Positions 14,305 through 22,913 of a stretch of DNA of 45,994 nucleotides are shown here, one piece after another; the first letter of the stretch is position 1; each line of letters begins with the position of its first letter. This DNA is from an uncultured Treponema sp. GTDB taxonomy: Bacteria; Spirochaetota; Spirochaetia; Treponematales; Treponemataceae. Made by a program: the position numbers and the translations under genes. The stretch covers positions 1 through 45,994 of the forward strand of contig CALBGU010000039.1 in the NCBI GenBank assembly GCA_937893155.1, in the 5' to 3' direction. Under the pieces are notes generated by a model. The model made no database searches and had not been told where the DNA came from. It saw only the letters and a program-made list of their open reading frames with translations.

Positions 14305-17157
14305 GTGCAACACTTGTTGAAGTTCCCGAAGATTATCATTGGTATATGTGTGGTAATCACGGCATTCTTCTGTTTTCAGCTCAAGAATTTGACGCTTGAA
14401 AACTCAATCCGCTCATTCTTTCCTCAAAACGACAAGGCTTATGCTCGGTTGATAGACACCGAACAGACTTTTGGCAGTATGGTCGTTATTGGTATGAGCC
14501 TCGAAACTGCTGAAGATTCTATTGTTACAGCAGACAATATCAAAATTATCCGCGATATTACGGACGCTGTTGAAGTGCTCGACGGTGTGGAAGGGGTGGA
14601 TTCTCTTTCTAATATTACCTATATCTACGGCGAAAATGGTTCTCTTATATCCGGCGACCTTATCGACGAAGATACGTTTACGGGCAGTGCGGAAGATTTG
14701 TCGATGGTCAAAGAGCGCCTTGTTGAATGGGACGATTTTTATGACCGTGCGATGATTTCTGATGACGGAAAAGCCGCTCAGCTTCAAATCACCCTTGATA
14801 AAAACTCAACGCCGAACGAGCGCGATGTTACATTGAATAAAATCCGTGCAATCGCGGCAGAAAAAGTGCCTGCGGATTCTGGTTTGAAGGTTACGCTTTA
14901 CGGCGACCCTGTTTTTAGCCAAGAAACAAAGAAATTTATGCTCTCAGACCTTATGAAGCTCATTCCTCTTGTTGCCGTGGTTGTGTTGATTTCGCTGTTC
15001 TTTAGCTTTAAGACGGTGGACGGTACGGTGCTTCCGCTTATCGTGGTGTTGATGAGCGCGGCGTGGGCGTGCGGCATTATGGCTATGCAGGGCGTTATTT
15101 TTACGCTTGTGTCGTCGGTTATTCCAGTGGCGCTGATTGCGTGCGGTTCTGCATACGGTATTCACGTTTTGACGCATTATTATATTGCGCTTGACAACGT
15201 GGAGGGAGAGCTTACAAAAGAAAAGCACAAAGATGTGATTATCTCTTCTTTAAAAGATGTGTGGATTGCGGTTTTGCTTTCTGGATTGACCACATTTGTT
15301 GGTTTCTTGTCTAATGTAACAAGCCCGATTGTGCCATTGAAGGGATTTGCGACGTATACGGCCATGGGAATTGTGTTTGCATTGCTGCTTTCTATTACGT
15401 TTATTCCGTCAATGCTGTTGGTAAAAGACATCAAAAAAGTCGGACAAAAAAGCCAGCTCATCGAGAAACTGGAAGCCCGCGTAAAAGCGCGCCTTGAAAC
15501 AGCCCGCCGCCACAGACACGGAGAGGCTACAAAGGAAGCAACTTCGACTTATTATGTTATCTATCGCTTCTTTACGGGAACTGCTCCTCGTTTGATGATT
15601 ACTTGTCTTGCGATTGTGATTTTTTCGGTTATGGGCATTTACAAAATCATTGTTGATACTGCTATGATTAACTATCTGCCGCCAGACAGCGATTATCGAC
15701 AGGATACAGATTATATCGACGAGCGATTTGCGGGAACAAATCAGGTGTTTTTGTTGGTGGAAGGGCAAGAAAACGGGGATATGACAAAGCCTGAAATCTT
15801 GAAAGCCGTTGACAATATGGAAAAGCACCTTGTGAAGCATCACCCAGAAATCGGAAAGACCATTTCTTTCACGACGTTCCTGAAGCGAATGAATCAGGTT
15901 ATGCACATTCCAGAACTCACAGAATCTGCGGGCGATTCGTTCGATGATTTTGCTTCCTTCGATGACGGTGGCGCAATTCCGGGATTTGATGACGAAATTC
16001 CGGGTTTTGACGATGGCGGTGAAATCCCGAGTTTCGATGATTCTCCGATTCCGTCTTTTGGCGACGACGCTTTTGCCGCAGCAGATACCACAGAGTATGT
16101 TGACCCGAATGTGGCGTATAAAGAAAAATTGCTTTCAACAATGACGTATGCAGACGGTCTGAAAATGCTCAACGAAGCATATGCTGCGGCAGGTGGAAGC
16201 CATGCAACGGTGGAGCAGGTAGTTGAGGAACTTGCGAAAAAACTCAATTTCAACGGTATGGCGTATTACGAAATACCGTCTGACCCTGAAAAATATCAAG
16301 TGCCGTCCACGGAGAATCTTGCGAACCTTGTTTCTCAGTATTTGATTTTGCTCGGCAATGATGATATGAAAAAATTCTTGCAAAGCGATATGATTAGCCC
16401 GAAAGATATGCGCATTACGGTTATGCTCAGAAGCCACAACACCGTGGGCACAAAGGCGGTTATTGCCGACGCAGAGGCTTATGCTGCAAAGTATTTCCCC
16501 GATGGCTATAAGCTCATTGCAACGGGTAACGCGCAGATGGAAGCCGCGATGAGCGATATGGTTATCAATAGCCAGCTGGTGAGTTTGCTTATTTCACTTC
16601 TTTCGGTGTTTGTTATCTTGGCATTCTCGTTCAAATCGGTGTGGGGCGGATTGCTCGGCTGTATTCCGCTTGCATTTACGATTTTGCTCAACTATATGGT
16701 GATGGGCTTTATGGGAATCAAACTCGATTTGTTCACGAGTATCATTGCATCGGTTGCGGTCGGTGTTGGTATTGACTACACGATTCACTTTATGGAAACG
16801 TATCGTGCTGAGAGGCAGAAGAGCGATGATTTGCGCGAAGTTACCATTGAAACGTTCCACAAAACAGGCGCTGGTATCGTTACGAACGCGATTGCGGTTG
16901 GATTCGGCTTCTTGGTGCTTTGCCTGTCGTACTTCGTGATTTTGCGCTATATCGGTTTGCTTGTTGCTGTCGTTATGTTTACCAGTTCTACGATGGCGAT
17001 GACGATTATTCCCGGTATCTTGAACTTGACCGACCCGAAATTTATGCGCGGTTCTCGTCCTCGTTCAATGCCGTCGGGTTCTGCGGTTGCGGCAACGATT
17101 GATGTTGATTCCAACAAGCAGAAAATTGACGAACTTTCTTCAAAAAAATCGCAATAA
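14305..17157 (+). CDS. RND-superfamily exporter (HAE3/MmpL type)
   Basis: A 950-residue inner-membrane transporter with a GTG start preceded by AGGAGG. It opens QHLLKFPKIIIGICVVITAF (TM1), has a long periplasmic domain, then a block of membrane segments near 215-370, a second half starting TAPRLMITCLAIVIFSVMGI, another periplasmic domain and a last membrane block near 750-925. This is the two-fold repeat of the RND superfamily, and the length suits the HAE3 branch. DLFTSIIASVAVGVGIDYTI carries the usual acidic residues of the proton path. An unusual acidic repeat with the pattern IPGFDD lies near residues 543-600. The next gene is a LolA-like periplasmic protein, a standard partner, so export of a lipid or hydrophobic compound is likely. 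Confidence 0.88.
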   Translation: MQHLLKFPKIIIGICVVITAFFCFQLKNLTLENSIRSFFPQNDKAYARLIDTEQTFGSMVVIGMSLETAEDSIVTADNIKIIRDITDAVEVLDGVEGVDSLSNITYIYGENGSLISGDLIDEDTFTGSAEDLSMVKERLVEWDDFYDRAMISDDGKAAQLQITLDKNSTPNERDVTLNKIRAIAAEKVPADSGLKVTLYGDPVFSQETKKFMLSDLMKLIPLVAVVVLISLFFSFKTVDGTVLPLIVVLMSAAWACGIMAMQGVIFTLVSSVIPVALIACGSAYGIHVLTHYYIALDNVEGELTKEKHKDVIISSLKDVWIAVLLSGLTTFVGFLSNVTSPIVPLKGFATYTAMGIVFALLLSITFIPSMLLVKDIKKVGQKSQLIEKLEARVKARLETARRHRHGEATKEATSTYYVIYRFFTGTAPRLMITCLAIVIFSVMGIYKIIVDTAMINYLPPDSDYRQDTDYIDERFAGTNQVFLLVEGQENGDMTKPEILKAVDNMEKHLVKHHPEIGKTISFTTFLKRMNQVMHIPELTESAGDSFDDFASFDDGGAIPGFDDEIPGFDDGGEIPSFDDSPIPSFGDDAFAAADTTEYVDPNVAYKEKLLSTMTYADGLKMLNEAYAAAGGSHATVEQVVEELAKKLNFNGMAYYEIPSDPEKYQVPSTENLANLVSQYLILLGNDDMKKFLQSDMISPKDMRITVMLRSHNTVGTKAVIADAEAYAAKYFPDGYKLIATGNAQMEAAMSDMVINSQLVSLLISLLSVFVILAFSFKSVWGGLLGCIPLAFTILLNYMVMGFMGIKLDLFTSIIASVAVGVGIDYTIHFMETYRAERQKSDDLREVTIETFHKTGAGIVTNAIAVGFGFLVLCLSYFVILRYIGLLVAVVMFTSSTMAMTIIPGILNLTDPKFMRGSRPRSMPSGSAVAATIDVDSNKQKIDELSSKKSQ

Positions 17158-17193
17158 GCGGTAAAAACTTTATCCTTTTATGGAGGCATTTTT

Positions 17194-17982
17194 ATGAAAT
17201 TGACAACAATTTTGTTTTCAGCAGCGGTTTTAGCGCTTGGAACTTCCGCATTTGCTATCACAGGAAAAGAAGTGGTGCAGAAGGCGCTTGATGTGCCGGA
17301 GCCAGAGCACACTATGGCGCAAATCTATATGGACTTGATTGACAAGAGCGGAAAGACCGAACGCCGTCAGATGATGGAATACGGCAAGAGCGCAGGCGGA
17401 TTAAAGAGCGTCGCAATTCTCTTCCAGTCTCCAGCATCGATTAAAGATACGCGCTATTTGCAGCTTGAGCAGGGCGGCGGCAAAAAAGACCTCAAGTGGA
17501 TTTATATGCCCGACCTCCGAAACTCACGCCAAATCAACGCGGACGGCGGCAGCGGCAGCTTTATGGGCAGCGATGCGACGTATGATGATATGAGCACACG
17601 CGACATTGACGACGATACGCACGAGCTTTTGGGCGAGGAAAGCAAGAACGGTTACAACTGCTACAAAGTGCAGTCAACGCCTGTCAACCCAAAAGACAGC
17701 CAGTACAAATACCGCATTCAGTGGATTGACAAAGCAACGTGGGTGCCGGTGTATGCGGAGATGTACGATAAGCAGGGAAAATTGCTCAAGGTGCTCACTG
17801 TTGAAAAACTTAGCAAGGAAAAAGGTCAGTCAGGAAAGGCGTATGATATTCCGCGCTCAACATTGCTCGAGAATGTGCAGTCAGGGCACAAAACACGAAT
17901 GATTATCGAAAAATTGCAGCTTGACGGCACCAATATTCCTGACCGCCTGTTCACAACGAACTGGCTCAACACAGGTCGCTAG
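17194..17982 (+). CDS. LolA-like outer-membrane lipoprotein-sorting protein
   Basis: A 262-residue exported protein. MKLTTILFSAAVLALGTSAF followed by A is a signal peptide with a type I cleavage site. The mature part matches the COG2834 / LolA-like family found beside MMPL exporters: repeated beta strands such as RRQMMEYGKSAGGLKSVAIL, LKWIYMPDLRNSRQI and GSDATYDDMSTRDIDDDTHE, the latter typical of the family. It probably carries a hydrophobic ligand across the periplasm for the RND exporter just upstream. TGGAGG stands before the ATG; the gap to the exporter is 36 bp. A clear terminator follows. Confidence 0.88.
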   Translation: MKLTTILFSAAVLALGTSAFAITGKEVVQKALDVPEPEHTMAQIYMDLIDKSGKTERRQMMEYGKSAGGLKSVAILFQSPASIKDTRYLQLEQGGGKKDLKWIYMPDLRNSRQINADGGSGSFMGSDATYDDMSTRDIDDDTHELLGEESKNGYNCYKVQSTPVNPKDSQYKYRIQWIDKATWVPVYAEMYDKQGKLLKVLTVEKLSKEKGQSGKAYDIPRSTLLENVQSGHKTRMIIEKLQLDGTNIPDRLFTTNWLNTGR

Positions 17983-18021
17983 CAGTCGGTAATGCACGGG
18001 CTGTTTTAGCAATGCAAAAAG

Positions 18022-18053
18022 AAAAATGCACTTCATTGGAGGTGCATTTTTTT
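18022..18053 (+). terminator. Rho-independent terminator of the exporter operon
   Basis: A 13-bp stem (18022-18034 with 18039-18051, one G-U pair) around ATTG ends in a T-run. The A-run on the other side makes it potentially bidirectional. Between it and the repeats at 18121 I see nothing. Confidence 0.9.
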
Positions 18054-18120
18054 CTGTTTTGGAAAAATGGGCGCGGGGAGTTCTTTCTTTTTTCGCTGCC
18101 GCCGATAACATAAAGAAGAG

Positions 18121-18391
18121 CTTAGAAAAAAAAGGTGTGGGTTTTTGTCAAAAACAAGCATCTTAGAAAAAAAAGGTGTCTGCTTTTCGGTTGCGCAATG
18201 AACTTAGAAAAAAAAGTTGTCTGCGCGGAAAAAAATCAGTGAACTTAGAAAAAAAAGCTGGGTGTTTTTGCGAGAAATAAGCATCTTAGAAAAAAAAGTT
18301 CCTTGCTTTTCGTCCGCGGAGCGAACTTAGAAAAAAAGGTGCTTGTGCAAAAGAAAATCAGTGAACTTAGAAAAAAAAGGTAACACTATCC
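18121..18391. repeat. 41-bp tandem array with phased A-tracts, seven units
   Basis: Units start at 18121, 18162, 18203, 18244, 18285, 18326 and 18366. Each begins CTTAGAAAAAAAAG (unit 6 has one A less) followed by about 27 variable bases; spacing is 41 bp five times, then 40. Units 1, 2, 3 match units 4, 5, 6 in their 3' parts (AAGCAT, then a TGCTTTTCG block, then TCAGTGAA), so a 123-bp three-unit block was duplicated. The A8 tracts recur at nearly four helical turns, a layout expected to bend DNA. The array fills the gap before the Opp-type operon. The short core and related spacers exclude CRISPR. Confidence 0.95.
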
Positions 18392-18435
18392 ACAGATAAA
18401 AACGGTGAAATCAATGAAGGAGGAAATTCGTTTTT

Positions 18436-19404
18436 ATGGGAAAATACATTTTAAAGCGTGTGGCGTTTGCAATCGCGGTGTTTTTTATCATTATGACGAT
18501 GATATTCACGCTGTTCAAATTGCTGCCGAATCCCGTTCCAGAAGCGCCGGGCGGTTATGCGCAGGCTCTTCGCGATATGCACGAAGCGTGGGGATACAAC
18601 AAGCCTATCATTGTGCAGTATGTGATTTTTTTGCGCAACGTTTTTACGCGGGGCGATTGGGGCTTTTGCACGACAGTCGGCACGTTTTTAATGCCGGTAA
18701 CGAGCTACATTGCGAGCAAACTGCCTGCCACGATTTACGTTAATGTGATTTCGGTGTTTGTGTCGCTTCCGCTGGGAATCGGTTTTGGTATTGTGGCGGC
18801 GATTTACAAAAACCGCTGGCAAGACCACATTATTCAGGTGCTCATTATGTTTTTTATCTCAGTGCCGAGTTTTGTGTATGCGTTTTTGCTGCAATATTTT
18901 GTGGGATTTCGCCTCAATCTTTTGCCGCTCATTTTTAAGGGCGGACACGATTATTTTTCGTGGGCGATGTTCAAAAGTGCGCTGCTGCCGATTATGGCGC
19001 TTTCGTTCGGCGTGGTGGCGGGGTATATGCGATTGGTGCGCGCGGAACTTTCCGAAACGCTCACGAGCGAATATATGCTTCTTGCGCGGACAAAGGGTTT
19101 GACGAAAGCGCAAGCCACGGTGCGTCACGCGCTCCGAAACTCGCTGGTTCCGCTTATGCCCTCGATTTTGGCAGAGTTCATTTATATCATTTCGGGGTCG
19201 ATTATCATTGAGCAGATTTTTGCCATTCCCGGTATCGGTCAGACGACGATAACGGCGTTTTACAACAAGGATTATAGCGTTTTTATGGCGTGCGAGATGT
19301 TCTATGTGGCAATCGGGCTTTTTGCGCAAATTCTGATGGATATGAGCTACGGGCTGATTGACCCACGAATCCGAATGGGAGGAAACAAGAATAATGCTTT
19401 ATAA
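18436..19404 (+). CDS. oppB: OppB-type ABC transporter permease
   Basis: A 322-residue inner-membrane permease of the oligopeptide/dipeptide family. It starts MGKYILKRVAFAIAVFFIIM, with AAGGAGGA upstream. The N-terminal segment PIIVQYVIFLRNVFTRGDWG and the EAA loop (SEYMLLARTKGLTKAQATVR, then HALRNSLVPLM) are standard OppB features, and the C-terminal YGLIDPRIRMG is the family ending. Six hydrophobic segments. It overlaps the next gene by 11 bp. It is the first gene of a five-gene operon after the 41-bp array. Substrate is unknown; there is no binding-protein gene here. Confidence 0.93.
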   Translation: MGKYILKRVAFAIAVFFIIMTMIFTLFKLLPNPVPEAPGGYAQALRDMHEAWGYNKPIIVQYVIFLRNVFTRGDWGFCTTVGTFLMPVTSYIASKLPATIYVNVISVFVSLPLGIGFGIVAAIYKNRWQDHIIQVLIMFFISVPSFVYAFLLQYFVGFRLNLLPLIFKGGHDYFSWAMFKSALLPIMALSFGVVAGYMRLVRAELSETLTSEYMLLARTKGLTKAQATVRHALRNSLVPLMPSILAEFIYIISGSIIIEQIFAIPGIGQTTITAFYNKDYSVFMACEMFYVAIGLFAQILMDMSYGLIDPRIRMGGNKNNAL

Positions 19405-20869
19405 TGACGAAACAAAAATCCCCGACATTCCCGCCGAGAAGTTCGCGTTTGTGCAGAAAGAAGCTCGGCTTTCGGATACGGCACTGCAAACAAAGCCGAT
19501 GGGCTATTTTGCCGATGCGATGTCGAGATTTGTGAAAAATAAAGGCTCGGTTATCTGTTTTTGTATTATTATTGCGCTGTTTTTGTATGCGTTTCTGGCT
19601 CCCGTGTTTTCGCCGTACACGATTTCGTCGCGCGATGCCTATTATGCGTATGTTACGCCGAAATGTTCGCTGTTTGCAAAATGGGGATTGTGGGACGGCT
19701 CGAAAATGCTTGAGGCGAATGCGCAGACCTACGAATATATGCAGAATGTGCCCGGTGCATTGCTCAAAGATTACGGCACGGTGGAGCATACGGTAGCGAA
19801 TCGCGTGCAGAAATGGCATAAGATAAAAATCGACACGTATGCCAAAGTCGGCTGGGTGAAAATGCTTTTGACTGCGGAGGAATACGACGAGGCGCGGCGG
19901 TATGAGAAAGAAACGGGCGTTCAGCTTTTTTATCCCGTGCTGGACGCGTCAAAGGTGAAAAATCCCGCCTACAAAACCGACCAGAATGCGTGGTTTTTGA
20001 CCGACGCGCGCGGAAATATTCAGCGAGATGCGGCGGGAAAGCCCAAAGATATTTATGTGCGCGATGAAAACGGCGATTATGCGTATTTTGTGAGCCGAAT
20101 GAACGGCAATCAAAAAGAGTGCCGCGTGATGTACAGCGAATGGTATCGCTACAAAAACGGGCATTATGCGAGTTTTTTGTTCGGCACGGAGGTGTCGGGG
20201 TACGATATTTTTACGCGATTGGCATACGGGGCGCGGCTGTCGCTCATTTTGAGCCTTGTGGTGTCGGCGGTGAATCTTGCGCTCGGCATCGTTATCGGCT
20301 CACTTGAAGGCTATTACGGCGGCACGTTCGATTTGGTGGTGGAGCGCATAAAAGAAATCCTCGGCGATGTGCCTTCGATTTTGATTTTCGCGCTTTTTCA
20401 GCTCTATCTTGCAAATCAAGTCGGTGCATTGCCGTCGATGTTTTTCGCGTTCATCTTCTATGGCTGGATTAGCACGAGCAGCACGGTGCGCGCGCAGTTT
20501 TATCGCTTCAAGGGACAGGATTACGTCAACGCAAGCCGCACGCTCGGCGCCAGCGATTTCCGCTTGATTTTCCGCCATATTCTTCCGAACGCAATCGGTT
20601 TTATCATCACGTCGAGCGTTCTTGTCATTCCGTCTGTGATTTACAGCGAGGCGAATTTGACCTATCTGGGCGTGATAAATCTTGAGGGCGATAAGCAGAC
20701 AAGCGTCGGCACAATGCTGGAAGCGGCAAAGAGCGCAATGACAACAAGCCCGCACGCGCTGTTTTTCCCGGCGGTGTTTATTGCATTGTTGCTGATTTGC
20801 TTCAACGAGTTCGGAAACGGACTGCGCGACGCATTCAATCCGACTTTGAGAGGTGCAGAAAATGCGTAA
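19394..20869 (+). CDS. oppC: OppC-type ABC permease with a greatly enlarged periplasmic loop
   Basis: A 491-residue permease; the usual OppC has about 300. GGAGG at 19378-19382 supports ATG 19394. The OppC N-terminal helix is at about 52-72 (VICFCIIIALFLYAFLAPVF). The family motif FGTEVSGYDIFTRLAYGARL comes only near residue 260, so the first external loop is about 190 residues rather than about 40. The loop is soluble-looking, with many Tyr, Lys and Asp (KIDTYAKVGWVKMLLTAEEY, RMNGNQKECRVMYSEWYRYK). The rest is canonical, with EAA loop VNASRTLGASDFRLIFRHIL. As no binding protein is encoded, the loop could help capture substrate (inference). The stop overlaps the oppD start. Confidence 0.88.
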   Translation: MLYNDETKIPDIPAEKFAFVQKEARLSDTALQTKPMGYFADAMSRFVKNKGSVICFCIIIALFLYAFLAPVFSPYTISSRDAYYAYVTPKCSLFAKWGLWDGSKMLEANAQTYEYMQNVPGALLKDYGTVEHTVANRVQKWHKIKIDTYAKVGWVKMLLTAEEYDEARRYEKETGVQLFYPVLDASKVKNPAYKTDQNAWFLTDARGNIQRDAAGKPKDIYVRDENGDYAYFVSRMNGNQKECRVMYSEWYRYKNGHYASFLFGTEVSGYDIFTRLAYGARLSLILSLVVSAVNLALGIVIGSLEGYYGGTFDLVVERIKEILGDVPSILIFALFQLYLANQVGALPSMFFAFIFYGWISTSSTVRAQFYRFKGQDYVNASRTLGASDFRLIFRHILPNAIGFIITSSVLVIPSVIYSEANLTYLGVINLEGDKQTSVGTMLEAAKSAMTTSPHALFFPAVFIALLLICFNEFGNGLRDAFNPTLRGAENA

Positions 20870-22913
20870 TGCAAATGAACTTGAAATAAGAAATCTGGTG
20901 GTGTCGTTTCGCACGAACAAGGGCATTGTGCACGCGGTGCGCGGAATCAATCTGACGCTTGAAAAAGGCGAAACGCTTGCGATTGTGGGCGAGTCGGGAA
21001 GCGGGAAAAGCGTGAGTGCAAAGGCGATTTTGGGCATTGAAGCACCGAACGCGATTATTGAAGACGGCGAAATTTTGTATCACGGGCAGAATCTTTTGAC
21101 GTTTAGCGAAGAAGAATTCAATCGAATCCGCGGCAATAAAATTACGATGGTGTTTCAAGACCCGATGTCGAGTCTTGACCCGATTGTCAAAATCGGTACG
21201 CAGATGACCGAGGCTGCTATTTTGAACGGAAAGACAAATCAGCGGCTTGCGAAAAAAGAACTGCGGGAAAATCTGAATAATCTTGCAAAAGCGCTCAAAG
21301 CGGCTGGTATTGAGGGCGGCAGAGTAAAAAGCGAAATTGCGGTGTTCAAAAAGAGTATGGAAACTGGCAGCCGTTTGCTTGCGGCATACAACAATGCAAC
21401 GGAATATGCCGACAGCATTTGCTTTGATATAAAGCATATATTGGTTTTGCTTCGCGGAGGAGATGAATCGGTTGCGGCAGAACTGAAAAATCTGTCTAAA
21501 AAAATAGAGCAAGTGTATAATCCGTATTTTATTTTGCGCGAAAATACAGAATTTTCTTCGATTATTGCTGATTTTAGCAAGGAAAATGAGAATTTCAAAG
21601 CAAAATCAAAAGAAATTAAGCCTATTGCTGATATTTTAGAGAAGATTTCGGTATTTTTAGAAGAAAAACTCAAAAAAGAAAGCCCGAATTTCTTTACGCT
21701 GGGCTATTATGTGATGAAATACGGTGCTGATGACCTTGATTGGAGTGATACGACGGCAGCGAATGCAAAAACGAGGGAAATCATTGATAAAGAGTTTATG
21801 ATTGCATTCCGTGACGATATTGCTTCGGCGATAAAAGAAGAGCGCGAGCGTTCTTTGCGCGTGGCGGCGGAGGCGTTCAAGGAAGCAGACAAGGCGAAAA
21901 AGATTTTTGGCGCAGAAGAATGGAATCTTGCAGAATGTCGCGCGGAAATAAAAAAATTGTGTGCGCTCGTTGATGAGGCGGTGAATCGTCTTGCATTGAG
22001 CAGCGACCGTGCGATTTATACGCTCCGAGCAACGCTGAGCACTGCTGTTGGTCGGTACAAGGCGACTCCTTCGTATGCAAAATCGATTGCGCTCAATGCG
22101 CTCGGTGAGTTGTGCGAGGTGTATCGTCAGATGCTCGAAGTCGGTACGCAAGAAGACTTAAAGGAGCTTTCGGGAGCGGCGCTTGCGATAATCGACCATT
22201 ACAAAGAGCTTTCCAACGACGCGGCGTATCACGTTACGAAGCAAATGGCGTACGACAAAGCGATTCAGATTATGGAAGAAGTCGGTATCCGCGACGCGAG
22301 AAAGCGATTCGAGCAATATCCGTTCGAGTTTTCGGGGGGAATGCGTCAGCGCATTGTTATCGCGATTGCGATTGCGGCGAATCCCGATTTGCTCATCTGC
22401 GACGAGCCGACGACGGCGCTTGATGTTACGATTCAGGCGCAAATTCTTGAGCTTATCAATCGGCTCAAGCAAAAACGCAATATGAGCGTCATTTTTATCA
22501 CGCACGACCTCGGTGTTGTGGCGAATGTGGCGGACAAAATTGCCGTGATGTATGCGGGCAAAGTGGTGGAGCAGGGAACTGCGGAGGATATTTTTTATGC
22601 GCCTGCGCACCCGTACACGTGGGCTTTGCTTTCTTCTATGCCTGACCTTGATACAAAAGACGCGCTGGAGGCAATCCCCGGCACTCCGCCGAATATGCTT
22701 TTTCCGCCGGCGGGCGACGCATTTGCTGCGCGCAACAAATATGCGATGGCGATTGATTTTGAGCAAGAACCGCCGATGTTCCGCATTTCTGACACGCATA
22801 GCGCGGCGACGTGGCTTTTGCACCCGAATGCGCCTAAGATTGAGCTGCCCGAAAGCGTTAGTGCGCGAATCAAGCGAATGAAAGACAGAGAGGGGGCGAA
22901 CCATGGCGAATGA
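20862..22913 (+). CDS. oppD: OppD-type ABC ATPase with a helical insertion of about 330 residues
   Basis: A 683-residue ATPase; typical OppD has about 330. Walker A is GESGSGKS at 43-50 and the Q-loop VFQDPMSSLDP has Gln99. The ABC signature SGGMRQR comes at 491-497, some 330 residues later than normal. Walker B and switch follow normally (LLICDEPTTALD, VIFITHDLGVVANVADKIAV), then the Opp C-terminal extension (AHPYTWALLSSMP, GTPPNM). The insert (about 125-455) is almost all helix-forming, e.g. AELKNLSKKIEQVYNPYFIL, and looks more AT-rich than its surroundings. All catalytic motifs are intact, so it is not a pseudogene. GAGAGG precedes ATG 20862; an upstream GTG at 20853 is possible. Confidence 0.9.
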   Translation: MRNANELEIRNLVVSFRTNKGIVHAVRGINLTLEKGETLAIVGESGSGKSVSAKAILGIEAPNAIIEDGEILYHGQNLLTFSEEEFNRIRGNKITMVFQDPMSSLDPIVKIGTQMTEAAILNGKTNQRLAKKELRENLNNLAKALKAAGIEGGRVKSEIAVFKKSMETGSRLLAAYNNATEYADSICFDIKHILVLLRGGDESVAAELKNLSKKIEQVYNPYFILRENTEFSSIIADFSKENENFKAKSKEIKPIADILEKISVFLEEKLKKESPNFFTLGYYVMKYGADDLDWSDTTAANAKTREIIDKEFMIAFRDDIASAIKEERERSLRVAAEAFKEADKAKKIFGAEEWNLAECRAEIKKLCALVDEAVNRLALSSDRAIYTLRATLSTAVGRYKATPSYAKSIALNALGELCEVYRQMLEVGTQEDLKELSGAALAIIDHYKELSNDAAYHVTKQMAYDKAIQIMEEVGIRDARKRFEQYPFEFSGGMRQRIVIAIAIAANPDLLICDEPTTALDVTIQAQILELINRLKQKRNMSVIFITHDLGVVANVADKIAVMYAGKVVEQGTAEDIFYAPAHPYTWALLSSMPDLDTKDALEAIPGTPPNMLFPPAGDAFAARNKYAMAIDFEQEPPMFRISDTHSAATWLLHPNAPKIELPESVSARIKRMKDREGANHGE

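Noticed and set aside
18121..18391. CRISPR array
   Set aside because: The conserved part is only about 14 bp, the spacers are themselves related in a three-unit pattern, and no cas gene is present. It is a tandem minisatellite.
20853..22913. OppD as a fusion of two genes or a frameshift product
   Set aside because: One uninterrupted frame keeps Walker A, Q-loop, signature, Walker B and switch His in order; the extra sequence is an insertion within one domain.
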